Assembly: GCA_903925745.1 (NCBI GenBank)
Contig: CAIYGQ010000146.1
Span: forward strand, 1 to 64,000
Length of the DNA stretch: 64,000 nucleotides
Direction: 5' to 3'
Source of the DNA: an uncultured Actinomycetes bacterium
Lineage (GTDB): Bacteria; Actinomycetota; Acidimicrobiia; Acidimicrobiales; Microtrichaceae
Shown: positions 1 through 8,229 of the stretch, one piece after another
Layout: the number at the start of each line of letters is the position of its first letter
Position numbering within the stretch: the first letter of the stretch is position 1
Made by a program: the position numbers and the translations under genes
The notes under the pieces: generated by a model
Database searches by the model: none
The model's input: the letters and a program-made list of their open reading frames with translations, nothing else
Told to the model about the DNA's origin: nothing

Positions 1-598
1 ACAGGAAGGTCTTGTTGGCGCTGCCGCCACCCTTGGTGATCGTCAGGAAGTGGTACTCGTCGCCGTCGACCGAACTCAGGTCGATCTGGGCCGGCAGGTT
101 CGTCCCCGTGTTGACCTCGTCGTACATGGAGGTCGGCGCCACCTGCGAGTACCGCAGGTTCGTGCCCGTGAACGTGCGGAACACGCCGCGGGCCAGGGCC
201 TCCTCGTCGCCCCCGGGCGCACCATCGGCACCGTGGGTCCAGACCTGCTGGCCCTTCTTGCCCATGATGATCGCGGTGCCCGTGTCCTGGCACGACGGCA
301 GCACCATGCCCGAGGACACCACCGCGTTCTGCAGCATGGTCCGCGCCACGAACCGGTCGTTGTCCGTCGCCTCGGGGTCCTCCAGGATCGCCCGCAGCTG
401 GGCCAGGTGGCCCGGCCGGAACAGGTGGGAGATGTCCCGGATCGACTCGGCCGCGAGCAGCGTCAGCGCCTCACGGTCCACCTCCAGGATCCGGTGGCCC
501 CGGTGCTCCGACACCGCCACCAGGTCCGAGGTCAGCTGACGGTAGGGCGTCGTGTCCGCATCGAGCGGGAACATCGCCTGGAACTCGAAGTCGACCAT
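1..598 (-). CDS. Class I fumarate hydratase, N-terminal part (runs off left edge)
   Basis: About 199 N-terminal residues of an iron-sulfur (class I, FumA/FumB-type) fumarase, which interconverts fumarate and malate in the cytosolic TCA cycle. I read it by translating the minus strand from the ATG at 598-596. The signature [10 protein letters not shown] carries Cys103, which fits the first [4Fe-4S] ligand of the family (Cys105 in E. coli FumA), followed by [10 protein letters not shown]. The remaining two cluster cysteines and the C-terminal beta domain lie beyond the window. It is 57 bp downstream of the DUF3499 gene on the same strand, so co-transcription is possible. A class II (FumC) enzyme is excluded because the FumC signature GSSxMPxKxN is absent and the class I motif is clear. 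Confidence 0.9.
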   Translation of the reverse strand, partial: MVDFEFQAMFPLDADTTPYRQLTSDLVAVSEHRGHRILEVDREALTLLAAESIRDISHLFRPGHLAQLRAILEDPEATDNDRFVARTMLQNAVVSSGMVLPSCQDTGTAIIMGKKGQQVWTHGADGAPGGDEEALARGVFRTFTGTNLRYSQVAPTSMYDEVNTGTNLPAQIDLSSVDGDEYHFLTITKGGGSANKTFL

Positions 599-655
599 GC
601 CGTCACCCTACGCGGCACCCGTGCGGCCCGGTGCTCGCGCCAGGGTCGCCGGGAG

Positions 656-1159
656 TCAGTCGACCGGTCCCGCACCCTCGACGTCGCCCGGAACGGCGTC
701 GTCACCGGGCGCACCCCGCTCGGTGATCACCGAGCGCTGCGGTCCTGCCCAGGCGAACGCCCGGTCCAGCATCGATCCGCCGCGCCGCGGCTCGGCCGGC
801 GGCGGCTCCAGGTCCAACTCGAGCTCCGCCTCCTCGAAGCGCTCGGGCACCGGTTCCGGCTCGGGCACCGGTTCCGGCTCGGGCACCGGTTCCGGCTCGG
901 GCACCGGGTCCTGCTCGGGTTCGGTCCGCAGTGGTGCGGCGACGGACAGCGGGGACCGGCGGTCGACGACCGCCCATCCGATCGGCACCCGCAGCGCCTC
1001 GGCGTGCGCTGGACAGAGCAGCTGCGCCTGCGAGCCACCCGGATCCTGGACGTTCCCGTCCACGACGGCGTCCAGCCACACCTCACGGGCGACCGCGTCG
1101 AAGACCAGGCTCACCGATGACGACCGGGCGCACCCCTGGCGCATGCACTGACCACTCAC
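656..1159 (-). CDS. DUF3499 family protein with Pro-Glu repeat tail
   Basis: Small actinobacterial protein of unknown function. The N-terminal half resembles DUF3499: a cysteine in MRQGCAR, a second region LLCPAHAEAL and the GWAVVDRR segment, which could form a metal-binding knuckle. The middle holds three PEPVPE-type repeats encoded by an 18-bp tandem repeat, then an acidic and proline-rich tail. I chose the GTG at 1159 because TACCCT (minus strand, 1172-1167) ends 7 nt upstream, a leaderless arrangement used widely here. An ATG at 1162 and an internal ATG at 1144, closest to the usual family start, are alternatives. It lies between the EEP-fold gene and the fumarase gene on the same strand. 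Function is not known. Confidence 0.75.
   Translation of the reverse strand: MSGQCMRQGCARSSSVSLVFDAVAREVWLDAVVDGNVQDPGGSQAQLLCPAHAEALRVPIGWAVVDRRSPLSVAAPLRTEPEQDPVPEPEPVPEPEPVPEPEPVPERFEEAELELDLEPPPAEPRRGGSMLDRAFAWAGPQRSVITERGAPGDDAVPGDVEGAGPVD
841..912. repeat. 18-bp tandem repeat inside the DUF3499 gene
   Basis: Three exact copies of gctcgggcaccggttccg (841-858, 859-876, 877-894) and a fourth with two mismatches (895-912). The unit is six codons long, so copy-number change keeps the reading frame and only alters the Pro-Glu linker length on the minus strand. Confidence 0.95.
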
Positions 1160-1210
1160 CATCCGCAGGGTAGTGGGGGCACGGCCCGACGGCGCCGGTC
1201 CGACGAACCG

Positions 1211-1912
1211 TCAGTCGGCGGTGGGCGTGAGCTCGACGACGACCGGACGGTGGTCGCTGACCCGGATGTCGGGGACGACGGCGGCGACCAGGTCGAACCC
1301 GCGGGTGACCACCCAGTCGATCTGCGTCCGGGGCGACCGGGCCGGGAAGGTGGCCGCGTTCGCGACCGCGTCCCACGCGAGCTCCATGCACACGCCGTCG
1401 ACCGTGAACGGCGAGATGTTCAGGTCGCCGAGCAGGACCTGTGGACCCGGTCGCTCGGCGAGCACGCCGAGCAGCTCCACCAGCTGGGCGCGGGCGACCC
1501 TGCGGTCGTTCTGCAGGTGGGTGGCCGCCACCGTGAACGGGAGTGGCTCCGGGTACTCCGCCGTGGGATCCAGGTGCACCCGGGCGATGATCGCCTTGCG
1601 GAGCTCGCCCGGGCCCTGCAGCGAGTACTCCTGCAGGTCCTCGATCCGACCGCGGACGACGAGTCCGATCCCGTAGTCACCCCCGTGCATGTCGAGGGTC
1701 TTGGCGAAGTGCCCGGTTCGACCCGGCGCGGCGTCGACCGCCATCGCCAGCTGGTCCGTCGAACCCGACCGCGGCACCCGGACGTCCAGCTCCTGGAGCG
1801 CCAGCACGTCGGCACCCAGGGCGCCGACGACGGCGGCGACGGCATCCGGGTCGGGCTCCGCCGCGCCCTCGGCCAGGCCGTGGCGGACGTTGAAGGTCAC
1901 GAACCGGATCAC
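1211..1912 (-). CDS. Endonuclease/exonuclease/phosphatase (EEP) family hydrolase
   Basis: A 233-residue single-domain EEP fold, the metal-dependent phosphodiesterase family that includes exonuclease III, DNase I and inositol phosphatases. Visible motifs in order: FNVRHG (metal-site Asn), LQELD (catalytic metal-binding Glu), DYGIGLVVR, ATHLQ (His), LLGDLN (Asp/Asn), DWVVTRG and the terminal VSDHRPV (Asp-His general base pair). All key residues of the fold are present, so it should be active. The substrate cannot be told: no signal peptide or extra domain is seen. The GTG start at 1912-1910 has CAGGCT ending 7 nt upstream. It diverges from the subtilase gene across 98 bp and reads towards the DUF3499 gene. 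Confidence 0.88.
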   Translation of the reverse strand: MIRFVTFNVRHGLAEGAAEPDPDAVAAVVGALGADVLALQELDVRVPRSGSTDQLAMAVDAAPGRTGHFAKTLDMHGGDYGIGLVVRGRIEDLQEYSLQGPGELRKAIIARVHLDPTAEYPEPLPFTVAATHLQNDRRVARAQLVELLGVLAERPGPQVLLGDLNISPFTVDGVCMELAWDAVANAATFPARSPRTQIDWVVTRGFDLVAAVVPDIRVSDHRPVVVELTPTAD

Positions 1913-2010
1913 GGACCCCAGCCTGTCATCCCTGAGCGACCGCTCGGCCCGGATCGCGCACCCGATGGGAAATCGCTACGGATCCCAGACCCGCATGCCG
2001 AAGAGGCACT

Positions 2011-3684
2011 GTGCGAACGAACCACCTCCCCACCGGATCCGCCACGGGCGGGCGCCGCCGGTGGCCGGTGGTGCGGTCGGCCGTCCTGACGGGGCTCCTG
2101 GTGCTCGGCGGGGCCGGAACGGCCCTCCCCGCCGGGGCCCAGACCGGGACCCAGGTCGGCCCCTCGGGGACCGACGGACCGGTGGCCGAGGCGCTCGACA
2201 CCCCCGGTGGGCTGGACAGCGTGGCGGACGTCCGTGAGCTCGCCGACGAAACCGCGGGCGATGTCGGCGTACGCGTCGGGGTCGTCGTCGACACCAACGG
2301 CGCCGCGCCAGGCGGCATCTCGGTGGAGAAGATCATCGCCCCGCCCGAGCAGGTCGGGGAGCTGACCGGAACGGTGGACGACCTCGCCGGCGTCGCCTCG
2401 GCAGCCGTCGACGTCCCGGTCCGCCTGCTCGCCGACCCCCTCGCGGCCCGCCAGTACGCCCTCGGCACGGTCGGGGCCACCCGGCTGGCGCCGGAACTGG
2501 ACGGACTGGGCACGACCGTCGCCGTCATCGACACGGGCGTCACCGCAACCCACCCGGACCTGGTCGCCCCACTGCGCAACGGTGCACGCCGCGTGCTGCC
2601 GGGAACGACCTTCCTGTACGGCGACCCTGCCAACGGGACCCCGGGCACGGTCGACCCGCACGGCCACGGCACCCACGTCGCAGGGATCGTCTCCGCCGCA
2701 CGCGACGACGGCGTCGGCGGCAGCGGCGTGGCACCCGGCGCGGCAATCCTCCCCGTGCGGGTCATGAACGAACGCGGGACCGGCTACTCGAGTGACGTGG
2801 CGGCGGCCATCCTCTGGGCCCACCAGCAGGGCGCCGACGTCATGAACATGTCGCTCGGAGCGGGTGGCGGCGAGTTCCCGACCGACGTCGCACGCGCCAT
2901 CGAGACGGCCACCACGACCGTGGCCCGCGGTTCGACGGCTCCGACGGTCATCGTCGCCTCGGCCGGCAACGACGGTCCGACGGGCGCTCCCGGGTGGCCC
3001 GCCCGCCACCCGCGGGTGATCGCCGTGGCCGCCACCGACTCCGCCGACCGGGTGGCGTCCTTCTCCACCCGCGGCGACTACGTCGACGTGGCCGCCCCGG
3101 GCGTCTCGGTCCTCTCCACCTGCCGGAGCGGCGGCTGGTGCACCATGAGCGGGACGTCCATGGCCTCGCCGGTCGTCGCCGCCGGCGCCGCGGTGCTGCT
3201 CGGCCAGGACCCGACCCGCACCCCCACGACCATCGAGGGCATGCTCGAGCGCACGGCGGTCGACCTGGGCCCGGCCGGCGTGGACGTCGACTCGGGCTGG
3301 GGCCGCATCAACCTGCCGGCCGCCGTGGCCACGACCGGCACCCCGACCCCCGGGGACACCTCCACGCCACCGCCGCCGGCCCCACCGACGCCACCAGCGG
3401 TCCGCACCCCGGTGCGGCTGACCGGGGCCATCGACACGGCGGTCGTGGACCGGCGCCGCTACCGCTTCGGCGGCTGGGCGGCCGACCCGGACGCCACGCC
3501 GCTGGTCCGGATCACCGCCATCGGCGGTGGTCGCCTGACGACCATCGATCCGTTGGTGGTCGGTGGTCGCTGGGAGCACACCCTGGACCTGAGCCCGGGG
3601 GCGAACCTGGTCTGCGCCGTCGGCTACGACCAGCCGAGCATGGAACCGATCGTGCTGGGATGCCGCAACGTCACCGTGAAGTGA
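2011..3684 (+). CDS. Secreted S8 subtilisin-family serine protease
   Basis: 557 residues. A basic N-terminus followed by a hydrophobic stretch (about residues 19-43, ending ALPAGAQ) is a signal peptide. The catalytic triad is complete: Asp174 in VIDTGVT, His219 in HGHGTHVAG and Ser383 in GTSMASPV, with the oxyanion Asn320 in SAGND. A region of about 120 residues between signal peptide and catalytic domain may be a propeptide. After the protease domain comes a Pro/Thr-rich linker (about 445-470) and a C-terminal beta-rich module of about 85 residues, perhaps for binding cell wall or substrate. It should act outside the cytoplasm. The GTG start has GAAGAGG a few bases upstream. Its 3' end converges on the nitronate monooxygenase-like gene with a 12-bp gap. 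Confidence 0.93.
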   Translation: MRTNHLPTGSATGGRRRWPVVRSAVLTGLLVLGGAGTALPAGAQTGTQVGPSGTDGPVAEALDTPGGLDSVADVRELADETAGDVGVRVGVVVDTNGAAPGGISVEKIIAPPEQVGELTGTVDDLAGVASAAVDVPVRLLADPLAARQYALGTVGATRLAPELDGLGTTVAVIDTGVTATHPDLVAPLRNGARRVLPGTTFLYGDPANGTPGTVDPHGHGTHVAGIVSAARDDGVGGSGVAPGAAILPVRVMNERGTGYSSDVAAAILWAHQQGADVMNMSLGAGGGEFPTDVARAIETATTTVARGSTAPTVIVASAGNDGPTGAPGWPARHPRVIAVAATDSADRVASFSTRGDYVDVAAPGVSVLSTCRSGGWCTMSGTSMASPVVAAGAAVLLGQDPTRTPTTIEGMLERTAVDLGPAGVDVDSGWGRINLPAAVATTGTPTPGDTSTPPPPAPPTPPAVRTPVRLTGAIDTAVVDRRRYRFGGWAADPDATPLVRITAIGGGRLTTIDPLVVGGRWEHTLDLSPGANLVCAVGYDQPSMEPIVLGCRNVTVK

Positions 3685-3696
3685 GCCGGGGAACCC

Positions 3697-4821
3697 TCAG
3701 GTCGACGCCGCAGCGTTGAGCGACTCCAGGCGGGAGGTCGCCTCCAGGTACTCCTCGACCATCTCCATGATCACGTCCTTGGACCGTCGCACCTTGTTCA
3801 TGGAGCCGACGATCTGGCCGACCGGATTGAAGTTCACGTCCTTGGCCTGTTCCGGGTAGTGGTGGCCACGGGCCACGGCCTCGCCGGTGACCATGAACTG
3901 CAACGGCATGCCGAGCGGCTGGGGGTTCTCCGGGTTCTCCCAGGCGTCGGTCCAGTCGTTGCGGAGCATGCGGCACGGCTTGCCGGTCCAGCTGCGCGAG
4001 CGCACCGTGTCCCGGCTGGTGGCGTCCAGGTAGCTCTGCATCTGCGCCGGCGGGATGTCGGCCTCCTCGACGGTCAGCCACAGCGAACCCGTCCACACGC
4101 CCTCGGCGCCCATGGCGAGCGCCGCCGCCATCTGGCGGCCGTTGCCGATCCCACCCGCCGCCAGGACCGGCGTCGGGGCGACGGCGTCGATCACCTGGGG
4201 CCACAGGACCATGGACCCGACGTCACCGGTGTGGCCGCCACCCTCGGTGCCCTGCGCGATGACGATGTCGACGCCGGCGTTCTGGTGCCGGACCGCCTGG
4301 GCGGGCGCACCGCAGAGCGCCGCGACCTTGCGGCCGGCCTCGTGGATGCGGTCGATCACCTCGGCCGGAGGCGTCCCCAGGGCGTTCGCGATGAGCCGCA
4401 CGTTGTCGTGCCGCAGTGCCTCGTCGATCAACGGTGACGCCGTGGCCTCGGTCCAGCCGAGGAGCGCCGGAGCGATCTGGTCGTCGGGCAGATCCGGGAC
4501 GCCGTGGTCGGCGAGCAGCTTCCGGGCGAACTCCCGGTGCTCCTCGGGGATCATCCCCTGCAGCTCCGACTCCAGCTTCGCCGGATCCATCTCGCCCATC
4601 CCCTCGTACTTGCCGGGGATCACGACATCGACGCCGTAGGGGGCGTGGCAGTGCTCGTCGAGCCACTCGAGTTCGACCGCCAGCTGCTCGGCGGTGAAGC
4701 CGACCGCACCCAGCATCCCCATGCCGCCGGCGTTGGACACGGCGGCCACGACGTCACGGCAGTGGGTGAAGGCGAAGATCGGGAACTCGATGCCCAGGTC
4801 GTCGCAGAGCTTGGTTCGCAC
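3697..4821 (-). CDS. Nitronate monooxygenase-family FMN enzyme (NPD/FabK-like)
   Basis: 374-residue TIM-barrel flavoprotein of the 2-nitropropane dioxygenase/nitronate monooxygenase superfamily. Visible signatures: an N-terminal FPIFAFTHCRDVVAAVSNAGGMGMLG segment typical of the FMN-binding start of the barrel, the glycine-rich AQGTEGGGHTG phosphate-binding loop and VLAAGGIGNGRQMAAALAMGAEGVWTG. Such proteins oxidise alkyl nitronates with O2, but many actinobacterial members act in lipid or sterol-type metabolism and are only loosely named. The GTG start is preceded by GGAGGAACCACC, a good Shine-Dalgarno at 7 nt. The gene lies 88 bp downstream of a P450 on the same strand, so the two may form one oxidative transcription unit. 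The family is secure, the substrate unknown. Confidence 0.87.
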   Translation of the reverse strand: MRTKLCDDLGIEFPIFAFTHCRDVVAAVSNAGGMGMLGAVGFTAEQLAVELEWLDEHCHAPYGVDVVIPGKYEGMGEMDPAKLESELQGMIPEEHREFARKLLADHGVPDLPDDQIAPALLGWTEATASPLIDEALRHDNVRLIANALGTPPAEVIDRIHEAGRKVAALCGAPAQAVRHQNAGVDIVIAQGTEGGGHTGDVGSMVLWPQVIDAVAPTPVLAAGGIGNGRQMAAALAMGAEGVWTGSLWLTVEEADIPPAQMQSYLDATSRDTVRSRSWTGKPCRMLRNDWTDAWENPENPQPLGMPLQFMVTGEAVARGHHYPEQAKDVNFNPVGQIVGSMNKVRRSKDVIMEMVEEYLEATSRLESLNAAAST

Positions 4822-4909
4822 GGTGGTTCCTCCGGGGACTCGGCCGGCCGTCTGGCCGGGGTGGTGGGTTCAGTGTGCTCCGGGTCGGAGCGGATGCCGA
4901 GGTGCCCCC

Positions 4910-6196
4910 TCAGGCCGCGACACCGGCGGGGTGCTTGCGGGGTCCGGGGGTGAAGCTGACGGGGAGCCGCTTCACGCCGCCGATGAAGTTCGACCGCAGC
5001 ATCTCGGTGTCGCCGGCGGCGGCGATGTCGGGCATCCGCGACAGGATCTCGCGCACGATGATCTCGATCTCGATCTTCGCCAGGTTGGCGCCCAGGCAGT
5101 AGTGGGCGCCGCCGCCACCGAAGGCCACGTGCTCGTTGGGTGTCCGCTCGATGTCGAAGCGGAAGGGATCGGGGAAGACCTCCTCGTCCCGGTTGGCCGA
5201 GATGTGCCAGATGAGGATCTTGTCACCCGCTGCGATCCGCTGGCCGCAGACCTCGGTGTCGACCGTCGCCGTGCGTCGGAAGTGCAGGACCGGGGTCGCC
5301 CAGCGCAGCACCTCGTCGATCGCCGTGGAGACGTAGGCGTCGTCGCCCAGGTGCTGGAGCAGGGCCGCCATCTGGTCCGGGTGCCGCAGCAGTGCATCCA
5401 TCCCCGACGCCGTCGCGTTCCGGGTCGTCTCGTTCCCCGCCACCGTGAGCAGGAGCATGAACATGTCGAACTCGAGCTCGCTGAGCTGCTCGCCGTCGAT
5501 CTCGGCGTTGATGAGCGTCGTGACGATGTCGTCACGCGGGTCCTCACGTCGGGCGGCGGCGAGCTGGTTGGCGTAGGCGAAGACCTGCGCCGCCGCCTCC
5601 TGGGCCTGCTCGCTCCCGCCGGTCTGGTTGAACTCGGGGTCCTGGGCGCCGATCATCGTGTTCGACCAGTCGAACATGAGCCGACGGTCCTCCTGGGGGA
5701 CGCCCATGATCTCGGCGATCGCCTGGAGGGGGAGCTCGGCGGCCAGGTCTCCGACGAACTCGCAGCTCCCCGACTCGATCACGCCGTCGACGATCAGTTC
5801 GGCGCGATAGCGCAGGTGCGCCTCGAGCAGGGCGATCATCCGGGGGGTGAACCCCTTGTTCACCAGTCGCCGGTAGCGGGTGTGCTTCGGCGGGTCGGTG
5901 TCCACGAGCATGACGCCCCGGGTGTCGAACGCCGAGTCCTCCTCGCGGTTCCAGAAGTCGGCGCGCTGCGTACCACCTGTCTCGCTCGAGAAGGTGGTGG
6001 TGTCCCGGTTGACCATCTGCAGGTCGGCGTGCTTCGTGATCGACCAGAAGCCGGGGCCGTCCGCGGCTGGTTCGTCCGACCAGTGCACCGGCTGCTCGGC
6101 TCGGAGCACCTCGAACATCCGGTGGTGGTCGCCCACGACGAAGGCGTCCAGGTCGAGCAGGTCGACATCGCTGAGTTCCATGCGGGAAGGAGCCAT
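4910..6196 (-). CDS. Cytochrome P450
   Basis: 428-residue soluble bacterial P450, a heme monooxygenase fed by ferredoxin. Seen: VDTDPPKHTRYRRLVNKGFTPR (C-helix region, about 98-119), the oxygen-activating I-helix AGNETT (253-258), the ExxR pair Glu295/Arg298 and the heme-binding loop FGGGGAHYCLG with Cys367 as thiolate ligand. The sequence type recalls the CYP125/CYP142 neighbourhood of sterol- or fatty-acyl-hydroxylating P450s, but this is from memory and not proof. The ATG at 6196 is chosen because TAGAGT (6208-6203, minus) ends 6 nt upstream. An internal ATG at 6181 is the alternative. Transcribed divergently from a second P450, with a palindrome centred between the two promoters. Confidence 0.94.
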   Translation of the reverse strand: MAPSRMELSDVDLLDLDAFVVGDHHRMFEVLRAEQPVHWSDEPAADGPGFWSITKHADLQMVNRDTTTFSSETGGTQRADFWNREEDSAFDTRGVMLVDTDPPKHTRYRRLVNKGFTPRMIALLEAHLRYRAELIVDGVIESGSCEFVGDLAAELPLQAIAEIMGVPQEDRRLMFDWSNTMIGAQDPEFNQTGGSEQAQEAAAQVFAYANQLAAARREDPRDDIVTTLINAEIDGEQLSELEFDMFMLLLTVAGNETTRNATASGMDALLRHPDQMAALLQHLGDDAYVSTAIDEVLRWATPVLHFRRTATVDTEVCGQRIAAGDKILIWHISANRDEEVFPDPFRFDIERTPNEHVAFGGGGAHYCLGANLAKIEIEIIVREILSRMPDIAAAGDTEMLRSNFIGGVKRLPVSFTPGPRKHPAGVAA

Positions 6197-6202
6197 GCGG
6201 GC

Positions 6203-6208
6203 ACTCTA
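6203..6208 (-). promoter_or_regulatory. -10 hexamer of leaderless P450 promoter (minus strand)
   Basis: TAGAGT read on the minus strand, 6 nt before the ATG at 6196. TTGAAC (6231-6226) lies 17 bp upstream and is a fair -35. The transcript would begin at the start codon. Confidence 0.6.
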
Positions 6209-6215
6209 GGTGTCG

Positions 6216-6231
6216 TTGAACGAACGTTCAA
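6216..6231. promoter_or_regulatory. Palindrome between divergent P450 genes; both -35 boxes and candidate operator
   Basis: TTGAACGAACGTTCAA: 7-nt arms TTGAACG/CGTTCAA around a 2-nt centre. Each arm supplies a TTGAAC hexamer at -35 distance (17 and 18 bp) from the outward-facing -10 boxes. A TetR-family gene lies downstream of the plus-strand P450, so its product may bind here. The site also matches 12 of 14 positions of the Gram-positive LexA consensus, which is a competing reading. Confidence 0.55.
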
Positions 6232-6239
6232 TCAGCAGG

Positions 6240-6245
6240 TACGGT
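6240..6245 (+). promoter_or_regulatory. -10 hexamer of leaderless P450 promoter (plus strand)
   Basis: TACGGT, 6 nt before the ATG at 6252, with TTGAAC (6216-6221) 18 bp upstream. No Shine-Dalgarno fits between, supporting a leaderless transcript. Confidence 0.6.
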
Positions 6246-6251
6246 CGCCCC

Positions 6252-7574
6252 ATGGAACTCCTCGGCCCCCGCTCCCCCGATCCGACGGCCGTCGACCTGG
6301 AGCAGGTCGACTTCTGCGATCCGCACACCTTCGACGACGCGTGGGACACCTACGCCGCCCTGCGCGCCCTGGACCACCTCCACCGGGACGAACGCAACGA
6401 CCTGTTCGTGACCGCCCGGCACGAGGACGTCTTCCACGTCTCCCGGGACCCGCAGCGCTACTGCTCCAAGTTCGGCGTCCGGCCACTGATCGCTGGCGAC
6501 ATGTCGATCATCACCCTGGACGGAGAGGAGCACATCCGGCAACGGCGTCTGATCAACCAGGGGTTCACACCGCGGCGCGTCCGCGAACTTGTCCCACACG
6601 TCCGACAGCTCAGCAACGAGGTGATCGACCAGATCGCCGCCAAGGGCGAGGTCGACTTCGTCGACGAGTTCGCGGCCCACGTCCCGCTGATCATCATCTG
6701 CGAGCTGCTCGGCCTGGACCCGGACCAGCGGCTCCGGATGTACCGCTGGTCCGACACGATGATGGCGGGCGACGGCCACGTCGATCCGGACGACCCGGTC
6801 CTCCACGAGGCTGCCGCCTCCTTCGGTGAGTACGCCACGATGTGCATCGGACTCATCGCCGAGCGACGCGCCGACCCGCAGGACGACCTGATCTCGATCC
6901 TCACCCAGGCCTTCGATGCGGGCGACCTGGCCAAGGAGCACAAGGCGATCCAGGGCATCTCGGCCGAGGAGGTCCAGCGGATGCACGAGACGCGGGACCA
7001 GGACTCTGCCCAGCTCAACGACGACGAGCTGCTCGCCTTCCTGACGGTGCTGCTGGTCGCAGGCAACGAGACCACCCGCAACGCGCTCACCGGTGGCCTC
7101 ATCGCCCTGTCGCAGTTCCCCGAACAGCGGCAGCTGCTGCTCGACAACCTCTGGGACGAGGAGTTCATGGCGAGGGCCGCCGACGAGATCGTCCGGTACG
7201 TGAGCCCCGTGCTCGGCTTCATCCGCACCGTCACCGAGGACCACACGTACCGCAACACCGACCTGCGGGAGGGCGACCGGATCCTCATGCTCTACGCCGG
7301 TGCGAACCGCGACGAACGCGTCTTCGAGCGACCCGACGAGCTGGACCTGACCCGGGATCCGAACCCCCACCTGGGCTTCGGCATCGGGCCACACTTCTGT
7401 CTGGGCGCCAACCTGGCCCGGATGGAGATCGTCACCGTCTTCCAGGAGCTCTTCACCCGACTGCCCGACATCACCATCCCCGAGGGCGTCACCTACAGCC
7501 GCGCCGAGTCCTCGCTCGTCATCGGCCTCCAGGACCTGCCGGCCACGTACACCGCGTGCCCGGTCGGCCACTGA
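6252..7574 (+). CDS. Cytochrome P450 (second)
   Basis: 440-residue P450 with all core motifs: I-helix VAGNETT (269-275), the ExxR pair Glu312/Arg315 in DEIVRYVSP and the heme loop FGIGPHFCLGANLAR with Cys383. Insertions around residues 225-255 (a charged, Gln/Glu-rich segment) make it longer than the neighbouring P450 and distinguish its F/G or H helix region. The two P450s are clearly different paralogs rather than a recent duplication. The start is set at the ATG at 6252 because of the leaderless -10 box. An in-frame GTG at 6210 would run through the operator. The TetR regulator follows after 17 bp and is probably co-transcribed, suggesting autoregulation of this locus. Substrate unknown. 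Confidence 0.94.
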   Translation: MELLGPRSPDPTAVDLEQVDFCDPHTFDDAWDTYAALRALDHLHRDERNDLFVTARHEDVFHVSRDPQRYCSKFGVRPLIAGDMSIITLDGEEHIRQRRLINQGFTPRRVRELVPHVRQLSNEVIDQIAAKGEVDFVDEFAAHVPLIIICELLGLDPDQRLRMYRWSDTMMAGDGHVDPDDPVLHEAAASFGEYATMCIGLIAERRADPQDDLISILTQAFDAGDLAKEHKAIQGISAEEVQRMHETRDQDSAQLNDDELLAFLTVLLVAGNETTRNALTGGLIALSQFPEQRQLLLDNLWDEEFMARAADEIVRYVSPVLGFIRTVTEDHTYRNTDLREGDRILMLYAGANRDERVFERPDELDLTRDPNPHLGFGIGPHFCLGANLARMEIVTVFQELFTRLPDITIPEGVTYSRAESSLVIGLQDLPATYTACPVGH

Positions 7575-7591
7575 CGGATCCGGCCCGCACC

Positions 7592-8164
7592 GTGAGCGCG
7601 ACCGAGGTCCGACCCAACCAGCGGGAGCACATCCTGGACGTCGCGCTCCGGCTCATGTCCGAGCGCGGTGCGACGGGCACGAGCATGCGGCAGCTCGCCA
7701 ACGCGTGCGACCTGCAGGTGGCAGCGATCTACCACTACTTCCCGTCGAAGGACGCGCTGTTGGCGGCCGTGGTCGCCGAACGCCAGTACGGCACCCGACT
7801 CGAGGACCCCCTGCCCGTCGACCCCGGCGCCCCGCCGGCCGATCGGCTGACCGAGGTCTTCGTCCGTGTGTTCGAGGGCGCACTGGAGGAGCAGTCGATC
7901 TGGCGGCTGCTGATCGGCGAGGCCATGCGGGGCGAGTCGACCGTACTGCCCGTCGGCCGGGAGCTGATCTCACTGCTCGAGCCCGCCGCCGTGACCTGGG
8001 TGGGCGCGGCCGTCCCCGAGGTGTCCAACCCCGAGGACCTGGCCCAGCTCGTCGTCGGACAGCTGCTCACCGGGTTCATCCGGACGGTGTTCGAGCCCGA
8101 CGTCCCGGCCCGGACGATCGCACTCCAGGTGGCCGCCCCGCTGGCGGCGCTCGTCTCGGACTGA
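7592..8164 (+). CDS. TetR/AcrR family transcriptional regulator
   Basis: 190 residues. The N-terminal helix-turn-helix is clear: ILDVALRLMSERGATGTSMRQLA (about 13-35), then YHYFPSKDALLAAVV (about 46-60), the TetR recognition-helix signature. The C-terminal two thirds are the variable, all-helical ligand and dimerisation domain. These dimeric repressors usually bind a palindrome at their own locus and release it on ligand binding. It starts at a GTG 17 bp after the P450 stop, so it likely shares the P450 transcript, and the 16-bp palindrome at 6216-6231 is the obvious operator candidate. The likely ligand is a substrate or product of the flanking P450s, by inference from position only. Confidence 0.88.
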   Translation: MSATEVRPNQREHILDVALRLMSERGATGTSMRQLANACDLQVAAIYHYFPSKDALLAAVVAERQYGTRLEDPLPVDPGAPPADRLTEVFVRVFEGALEEQSIWRLLIGEAMRGESTVLPVGRELISLLEPAAVTWVGAAVPEVSNPEDLAQLVVGQLLTGFIRTVFEPDVPARTIALQVAAPLAALVSD

Positions 8165-8172
8165 GCTGCCCC

Positions 8173-8229
8173 GGCTCAGCTGGCGAAGAACGGCTCAGCC
8201 GACGAAGAACGGCTCAGCCGGCGAGGAAC
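8173..8229. repeat. 19-bp tandem repeat, three copies of the ArsC-like gene's 3' end
   Basis: Units 8173-8191, 8192-8210 and 8211-8229 follow ggctcagcYgRcgaRgaac. The third unit contains the stop and last codons of the minus-strand ArsC-like gene. The other two are downstream copies in which the same stop triplet recurs shifted by 19 bp. Confidence 0.92.

Noticed and set aside
841-912. CRISPR-like array
   Set aside because: Units are adjacent with no spacers and lie in frame inside a coding gene. The same holds for the other tandem repeats; no CRISPR array or cas gene was seen.
1909-3579. Long minus-strand open frame opposite the subtilase gene (556 codons)
   Set aside because: It has a low-complexity Arg/Gly/Val-rich composition with no family motifs, while the plus strand encodes a complete S8 protease with triad. 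High-GC codon bias produces such mirror frames.
6216-6231. KstR-type sterol repressor site in the P450 intergenic region
   Set aside because: The KstR motif needs AAC and GTT separated by 2 nt. Here the spacings are 4 or 0, so the match fails.
6228-7571. Minus-strand frame of 447 codons opposite the second P450
   Set aside because: No motif is visible, whereas the plus strand has the full P450 motif set. Shadow frame.
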